A stretch of DNA of 10,649 nucleotides, taken from positions 1-10,649 of the forward strand of contig DATKYY010000045.1 in the NCBI GenBank assembly GCA_035528295.1, given 5' to 3'. The notes below the pieces were generated by a model. It was not told where the DNA came from and searched no databases. It saw only the letters and a program-made list of their open reading frames with translations. This stretch comes from G020353235 sp035528295. GTDB lineage: Bacteria; Chloroflexota; Dehalococcoidia; Dehalococcoidales; JAUYDJ01. This document shows positions 7,509 through 10,649 of the stretch, one piece after another. Numbering within the stretch: the stretch's first letter is position 1; the number at the start of each line of letters is the position of its first letter. A program made the translations under genes and the position numbers.

Positions 7509-7537
7509 ATTATAATGCCTAAAAGTGCCTCTGTCAC
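7509..7537 (-). promoter_or_regulatory. Sigma70-type promoter of mrp
   Basis: On the minus strand a GTGACA (-35, 7532-7537, five of six matches) and a perfect TATAAT (-10, 7509-7514) are separated by 17 bases. Transcription should begin near 7502, about 35 bases before the mrp ATG, leaving room for a ribosome site. It would drive mrp and mobB and possibly the genes beyond. Confidence 0.7.
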
Positions 7538-7556
7538 TAAAACAGGGTACCCAAAA

Positions 7557-7585
7557 TAGCCAGGACGCTTAATTAGTGTTAGAAT
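7557..7585 (+). promoter_or_regulatory. Extended -10 promoter of yggS, likely leaderless
   Basis: TGTTAGAAT at 7577-7585 gives an extended -10 (TGn plus TAGAAT). TAGCCA, a poor -35 (four of six), lies 17 bases upstream at 7557. The expected transcription start, about seven bases after the -10, falls at 7592-7593, on the GTG start codon itself. Confidence 0.45.
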
Positions 7586-7592
7586 ATCAGCC

Positions 7593-8246
7593 GTGATCAA
7601 GCAAAACGTTACCAAGTTGCTGGGTGAGCTGCCGGCGGGGGTGGCGCTGCAAGCGGCCGCCAAGACCAGAACACCCGAGGAAATCGGGCAGGCGATTGAA
7701 GCCGGAGTAAAGATTATCGGCGAAAACTACCTCCAGGAAGCGGAACATGCCTATGAGGTAATCGGCAACAGGGCCGAGTGGCACTTCATCGGGCAACTGC
7801 AAAGCAATAAGGTGAAAAAGGCGGTAAAGCTGTTTGACATGATAGAAACCGTCGATTCGGTGGCCATAGCCGGCGAGATTGATAAGAGATGCGCCCAGAT
7901 TAATAAAGTAATGCCGGTGCTCATCGAAATAAACAGCGGTCGGGAAGAACAGAAATCGGGGGTATTCCCCGAAGAAGCGGAGCAATTAATCAGGCAGATT
8001 TCCGGCCTGCCCAACCTAAAGGTAAGCGGGCTGATGACCATGGGGCCCTTCTCGGGCAACCCCGAAGACTCCCGCCCCTACTTCGTCGCCACCAGAAAAA
8101 TATTCGAAGAGCTGAAAAAGAAGCCCATACCCAATGTAGAGATGAAGTATCTATCTATGGGGATGACCAACTCCTACAAGGTCGCCATTGAAGAGGGTGC
8201 CAATATCGTCAGAATCGGCAGCAAGATATTCGGCGAGCGGGACTAG
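7593..8246 (+). CDS. yggS: YggS/PLPBP-family pyridoxal phosphate homeostasis protein
   Basis: This family binds PLP on a conserved lysine and balances vitamin B6 and amino-acid pools, with no known catalytic reaction. The 217 residues form the alanine-racemase-like barrel. PLP-binding Lys24 lies in AAAKTRT, IGENYLQE is at 41-48, WHFIGQLQSNK at 63-73, EINSG and GLMTMGPF follow, and the phosphate loop LSMGMTNSYKVAIEEGANIVR precedes IGSKIFGERD. The N-terminus is about 15 residues shorter than in E. coli-type members, lacking the usual AxRxGR helix end. The start is GTG 7593, with no Shine-Dalgarno before it. It is divergent from mrp, and its stop interlocks with that of the HAD gene. The family is often cell-division or proline-gene linked, but that context is absent here. 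Confidence 0.93.
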   Translation: MIKQNVTKLLGELPAGVALQAAAKTRTPEEIGQAIEAGVKIIGENYLQEAEHAYEVIGNRAEWHFIGQLQSNKVKKAVKLFDMIETVDSVAIAGEIDKRCAQINKVMPVLIEINSGREEQKSGVFPEEAEQLIRQISGLPNLKVSGLMTMGPFSGNPEDSRPYFVATRKIFEELKKKPIPNVEMKYLSMGMTNSYKVAIEEGANIVRIGSKIFGERD

Positions 8247-8911
8247 CTGGAGCTAATCCCGTCCCAAAGCGCCATGCCTTTGATGATGTCAGCCAGGTCA
8301 TGAAAAGGGGTGCAGTCAACCTTCACCTGCCGGCAGCTATCCAGCAGGTCATCGGTGGCGAAAATGTGATGAGCCTGCCGGGCGGGAGACAAATCAGAGA
8401 CACCATTACCGATATAGATTATGCGGTAGCCCTGACTGAGGAATAGCCTGATATAGGCTTCCTTGAAATCACTCTGTAACTCGTTACCATCCGGCCCGAT
8501 ATACCTCACCCTGACGCCCTCGGGGTTAAACTCGGTCCGGGCGGCTAATACCTCAATGTCGGGCATACCGAGCTCTTTTAAAATATCTTCAATATAGAAA
8601 TCCAGCCCGTTACTGACGATAACGAACTTAAAGCCCCGATGCTGACAGTAGTCCAGTAACTGGCTGAAGCCAGCCCTTACTTTCACCTTGCCCTTGATAA
8701 AGTCGAGCAGAGTTTTTTTATCGGCTTTAACCATGGCAAAAGCCCTGGTATTGAACTCACCAACGGTTATCCTGCCCTCCCGGTACTCAGCCAGCAGCTT
8801 GCGCCAGTCCCCATCAGCAAAAGTATCCAGCACCATATAACTGACATCGGCATGGGTGATGGTGCCATCAAAGTCACACTGAACCAGGGTTTGCTTTGCT
8901 TCCTGAGACAC
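8243..8911 (-). CDS. HAD-superfamily phosphatase, MtnX-like
   Basis: The 222-residue protein has all four HAD motifs: CDFDGTIT with Asp13 (nucleophile) and Asp15, IVSNG with Ser100, Lys150 in SDFKEAY, and IGNGVSDLSPA with Asp173. An alpha-helical cap lies between motif one and motif two. The segment FATDDLLDSC and the C-terminal pattern TPFHDLADI resemble the MtnX and phosphoserine-phosphatase-like branch. MtnX dephosphorylates an enolic intermediate of methionine salvage, but no other salvage genes are nearby, so the substrate is not settled. The start is GTG 8911, and AAGGAG lies about 12 bases before it, which is far. It is convergent with yggS and shares CTAG with its stop. Upstream is a strong perfect inverted repeat and then the tRNA gene, so it is probably transcribed alone. 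Confidence 0.85.
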   Translation of the reverse strand: MSQEAKQTLVQCDFDGTITHADVSYMVLDTFADGDWRKLLAEYREGRITVGEFNTRAFAMVKADKKTLLDFIKGKVKVRAGFSQLLDYCQHRGFKFVIVSNGLDFYIEDILKELGMPDIEVLAARTEFNPEGVRVRYIGPDGNELQSDFKEAYIRLFLSQGYRIIYIGNGVSDLSPARQAHHIFATDDLLDSCRQVKVDCTPFHDLADIIKGMALWDGISSS

Positions 8912-8970
8912 GGGTATTCCAAACTCCTTCTGCCAAAGACTTAATGTAACATAATTTGAGATGCGCCGTC

Positions 8971-8995
8971 TAATGGCTTGAGCGCCAAGCCATTA
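8971..8995. repeat. Perfect inverted repeat, 10-bp stem and 5-base loop
   Basis: TAATGGCTTG and CAAGCCATTA pair perfectly around AGCGC. It lies 60 bases before the HAD gene start and 67 bases before the tRNA. There is no T tract on either strand, and no gene points into it from the left on the plus strand, so a terminator is unlikely. It could be an operator or a 5'-leader hairpin of the HAD transcript. Confidence 0.85.
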
Positions 8996-9020
8996 AGCCG
9001 TGCCCGGCTACCAAGCGTCT

Positions 9021-9048
9021 TTAACTGCCCCCTAATTTATGCTAGTAT
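9021..9048 (+). promoter_or_regulatory. Extended -10 promoter of tRNA-Pro
   Basis: TGCTAGTAT at 9040-9048 is an extended -10. TTAACT at 9021-9026 (four of six for -35) stands 16 bases before it. Transcription would begin near 9055, giving a 5' leader of about seven bases for RNase P to remove. Confidence 0.6.
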
Positions 9049-9061
9049 ATTAGAGCTAAGA

Positions 9062-9135
9062 CGGGGTGTAGCGCAGCCAGGTAGCGCACCTGAATGGGGT
9101 TCAGGTGGTCGCCGGTTCGAATCCGGCCACCCCGA
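9062..9135 (+). tRNA. tRNA-Pro (anticodon GGG)
   Basis: A complete cloverleaf is visible. The acceptor stem CGGGGTG/CACCCCG has seven perfect pairs, and the D arm is GCGC/GCGC. The anticodon arm is CCTGA/TCAGG with loop ATGGGGT, so the anticodon at 9096-9098 is GGG and reads CCC and CCU proline codons. A five-base variable loop precedes the T arm GCCGG/CCGGC with TTCGAAT. The discriminator is A at 9135. The CCA end is not encoded (the next bases are CTT), so CCA must be added after transcription. It stands alone between the HAD gene and an integrase remnant, the typical place for an integration site. Confidence 0.97.
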
Positions 9136-9164
9136 CTTTTGAGGCTAATTCGTGCCGAAACGGC

Positions 9165-9305
9165 ATGGAAAAGATACGCGACGACCACCTGAATCACACT
9201 TTTGTAGTCACCGGTATTGAGTCCCTCATTAAGGGCTACATCCTCAACTGCCGCTGCGAGGGCAAGTCCCCCAAGACGATAACCCCGTCTCACGCATCCT
9301 GTTGA
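9165..9305 (+). pseudogene. Tyrosine-recombinase (phage integrase) N-terminal fragment
   Basis: Starting from the ATG at 9165 the frame reads 46 residues and stops at 9303. The stretch IKGYILNCRCEGKSPKTI closely resembles the start of the SAM-like core-binding domain of tyrosine recombinases. In intact proteins it would continue with a Tyr-containing helix. Here it runs into an unrelated TPSHASC tail and a stop, and no catalytic Arg/His/Tyr motifs follow. The fragment begins 29 bases after tRNA-Pro, so it is most likely the remnant of an element that integrated at the tRNA 3' end and was later lost by deletion. Only one short block of similarity supports this, and it was recognised by eye. 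Confidence 0.65.
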
Positions 9306-9395
9306 AAAAGCAGGTAGAATCAGCGCCAACTATTCACGGCAAGGTGACAATTGTCCACGAGAATGAACCTAACGAGTCCAACATTGAGAAAAATG
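9306..9395. other. Gene-free remnant between the integrase fragment and E1 alpha
   Basis: No recognisable gene is present. One plus-strand frame is open from about 9257 to the TAA at 9419-9421. Its predicted tail (HGKVTIVHENEPNESNIEKN is part of it) matches nothing I know and has no ribosome site. It could be a further scrap of the lost element, or chance. Confidence 0.4.
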
Positions 9396-9424
9396 TTGAC
9401 ATATGGCAACAAGTCTGCTAATAT
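9396..9424 (+). promoter_or_regulatory. Sigma70-type promoter of the E1 alpha/beta operon
   Basis: A perfect TTGACA (9396-9401) lies 17 bases before TAATAT (9419-9424). The -10 is extended by TGC at 9416-9418. The predicted transcription start near 9431 coincides with the TTG start codon of E1 alpha. The -10 itself matches consensus at four positions. Confidence 0.7.
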
Positions 9425-9430
9425 CCACTG

Positions 9431-10447
9431 TTGAAGATGAAATCACCAAAGCCAGCTGAGCCGATAAAGTTCCAGCCCCAAGATATACCGAAAGAAGTTC
9501 TGCGTGAGCTCTATCGGACAATGCTGAGGCTACAGAAGGTTGAGATCAGGGTTGCCGAGCTCTACCACCAGGATGAGATGAAGACTCCGGTCCATCTCTG
9601 TCTGGGGCAGGAAGCGGTTGCTGCCGGAGTTTGTCTCAACCTGAATAAAGACGACCGCGTCTTCAGCAACCATCGGGGGCACGGTCATTATCTGGCCAAG
9701 GGGGGCGACCTCAAGGCAATGATTGCCGAGTTTTACAACCGGGAGACCGGCTGCTCCCGGGGGAGGGGTGGCTCGATGCACCTTATTGATACCTCGGTTG
9801 GCGTGCTGGGAACATCATCAATTGTCGGCGGTTGCATCCCCATTGCCACCGGGGCCGCCTTAAGCTCGGTGATACAAAAAGATAGCCGGGTCTCGGTTGC
9901 CTTTTTCGGTGACGCCGCGATAGAAGAGGGCGTTATCTATGAAAGCATCAATTTTGCCATGCTCAAAACGCTGCCCGTGGTCTATGTGTGCGAGAATAAT
10001 TTCTACTCGGTTTTTTCCCATCTCAGCAAGCGGCAGCCCGGTGATGATATCTATCGCCGTTTTGAGGGCTTCTCTATCCCCAGCTACCGGGTTGACGGCA
10101 ATAATGTTATCGAGGTCTACGCTGTTGCCCAAAAGGCAATTAATAACGCCCGCCGCGGCGGTGGGCCTTCGTTTATTGAGTGCCGGACATACCGTACCCG
10201 CGACCATCATGGCCCCGGCTCCGGGGTTGAGGTCGGCTACCGGACTCAGCAGGAAGTGGATGAGTGGGCCGCCAGAGGTCCCGTTGAGAGTTTCCGGCAG
10301 TTCATACTTGAGCAAAATCTAATGACCGCTGGCGAAGTAGAGAAGCTCGCCGGAGCAATTGACCGGGAAGTGGACGGAGCCTTTAAATTCGCTCAGGATA
10401 GTCCTTTACCAGATGGGGACGACATTCAGGAGTACCTGTTTCAATAG
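9431..10447 (+). CDS. Thiamine-diphosphate-dependent dehydrogenase E1 component, alpha subunit
   Basis: E1 alpha subunits bind ThDP with E1 beta and decarboxylate 2-oxo acids or related substrates. The 338 residues show HLCLGQEAVAAG (55-66), SNHRGHGHYLAKGG (79-92), GCSRGRGGSMH (107-117) and GVLGTSSIVGG (124-134). The ThDP/Mg motif starts GDAAIEEG (160-167) and ends ENN (188-190). GDA replaces the usual GDG. In place of the common YRxxGHSxxDP loop it has YRTRDHHGPGSGVEVGYR (254-271). I associate such an HxGP...GYR form with E1-like pairs outside the classical PDH complex, for example in surface-sugar loci. The start is TTG 9431 or ATG 9437, and neither has a Shine-Dalgarno. It is followed ten bases later by the beta subunit. 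The substrate is not determined. Confidence 0.88.
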   Translation: MKMKSPKPAEPIKFQPQDIPKEVLRELYRTMLRLQKVEIRVAELYHQDEMKTPVHLCLGQEAVAAGVCLNLNKDDRVFSNHRGHGHYLAKGGDLKAMIAEFYNRETGCSRGRGGSMHLIDTSVGVLGTSSIVGGCIPIATGAALSSVIQKDSRVSVAFFGDAAIEEGVIYESINFAMLKTLPVVYVCENNFYSVFSHLSKRQPGDDIYRRFEGFSIPSYRVDGNNVIEVYAVAQKAINNARRGGGPSFIECRTYRTRDHHGPGSGVEVGYRTQQEVDEWAARGPVESFRQFILEQNLMTAGEVEKLAGAIDREVDGAFKFAQDSPLPDGDDIQEYLFQ

Positions 10448-10457
10448 GGGAGATGCG

Positions 10458-10649
10458 ATGGATTGGTCAAAAACGCTGCTCAAAGGGGAGATTAGCTTTG
10501 AAGACCATGCCGGAAAGACGGGCCGGAAGCTCTCCTATGTAGCGGCGATACGGGAAGCCCTTGAGCTGGCGCTTACCCATGATAAGCGAGTCTTTATTAT
10601 GGGGCAGGGGGTGGATGACCCGGTGGGGATGTTTGGCATTACCCGTGAC
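10458..10649 (+). CDS. Thiamine-diphosphate-dependent dehydrogenase E1 component, beta subunit (5' part)
   Basis: The first 64 codons of the partner subunit are present and the gene runs off the window. AGGGGAG at 10446-10452 stands five bases before the ATG at 10458. After a 27-residue lead, the segment LSYVAAIREALELALTHDKR is the normal E1 beta N-terminal helix. It is followed by VFIMGQGVDDPVGMFGITRD. In classical pyruvate, acetoin and branched-chain enzymes this place reads GEDVG.. .GVF..T.GL, so the Glu-Asp-Val core is replaced by GVDDP. The same replacement is what I recall from E1-like pairs outside the classical complexes, and it agrees with the atypical alpha subunit. Beta subunits form the alpha2-beta2 heterotetramer with E1 alpha and contribute to the ThDP pocket. 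A downstream lipoyl E2 cannot be checked here. Confidence 0.88.
   Translation, partial: MDWSKTLLKGEISFEDHAGKTGRKLSYVAAIREALELALTHDKRVFIMGQGVDDPVGMFGITRD

Noticed and set aside
9136..9145. Short T run just after tRNA-Pro as a terminator.
   Set aside because: Only four T residues follow, and there is no separate hairpin other than the tRNA itself.
9087..9194. The nine bases CACCTGAAT occur in the tRNA anticodon stem (9087-9095) and in the integrase remnant (9186-9194), suggesting an att pair.
   Set aside because: The match is only nine bases, does not extend on either side, and lies inside the coding remnant. It is too short to separate from chance.
9042..9329. Minus-strand frame over the tRNA and the integrase remnant.
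   Set aside because: It reads antisense through a clear tRNA gene and shows no family resemblance.
9860..10315. Minus- and plus-strand alternative frames within E1 alpha.
   Set aside because: Both lie entirely within a gene with clear ThDP motifs and have no ribosome sites.

Overview
The window looks like a bacterial chromosome segment of moderately high G+C, probably a Dehalococcoidia-like member of the Chloroflexota from an anaerobic setting. That placement is an inference from overall protein flavour, a membrane-anchored SurA-like foldase, frequent TTG and GTG starts, and the mix of genes. No rRNA or marker phylogeny is available here to confirm it.

Layout. (1) Bases 2-484 hold the C-terminal part of an AbiJ/STM4504-like abortive-infection protein in visibly A+T-rich DNA. 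It is followed by a gene-free stretch with a 19-bp tandem repeat (551-620). (2) G+C rises abruptly at a plus-strand pyrK-like gene (631-1410), which has no pyrD beside it. (3) A long minus-strand block, read from right to left, carries mrp (P-loop ATPase), mobB (molybdenum cofactor), a membrane-anchored parvulin-type foldase, hom, thrC and folE. A good sigma70-type promoter lies in front of mrp, and a candidate hairpin terminator sits at the end of mobB and may split the block. (4) Divergent from mrp is a plus-strand yggS (PLP homeostasis protein). It ends in an interlocked CTAG with a convergent HAD phosphatase of MtnX type. (5) A tRNA-Pro(GGG) gene follows, and immediately downstream is a tyrosine-recombinase N-terminal fragment, the usual scar of an element that used the tRNA as its integration site. 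(6) The window ends with a ThDP-dependent E1 alpha gene and the start of its E1 beta partner.

How the genes work together. hom and thrC give two steps of threonine synthesis and are one base apart, so they are probably translationally coupled. FolE starts folate or deazapurine synthesis. Mrp and MobB both belong to metal-cofactor assembly, but this Mrp lacks the CxxC motif normally used to hold a bridging Fe-S cluster. The E1 pair carries motifs that fit a non-classical branch of the pyruvate/acetoin dehydrogenase E1 superfamily better than a standard PDH complex.

Regulation. Three plus-strand promoters (yggS, tRNA-Pro, E1 alpha) share an extended -10 of the form TGnTAnnAT. Two of them place the predicted transcription start at the start codon of a gene without a Shine-Dalgarno, which suggests leaderless mRNAs. 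No clearly new multi-gene system is visible. The main oddities are the cysteine-poor Mrp, the accessory scars at both ends, and the atypical E1 pair.
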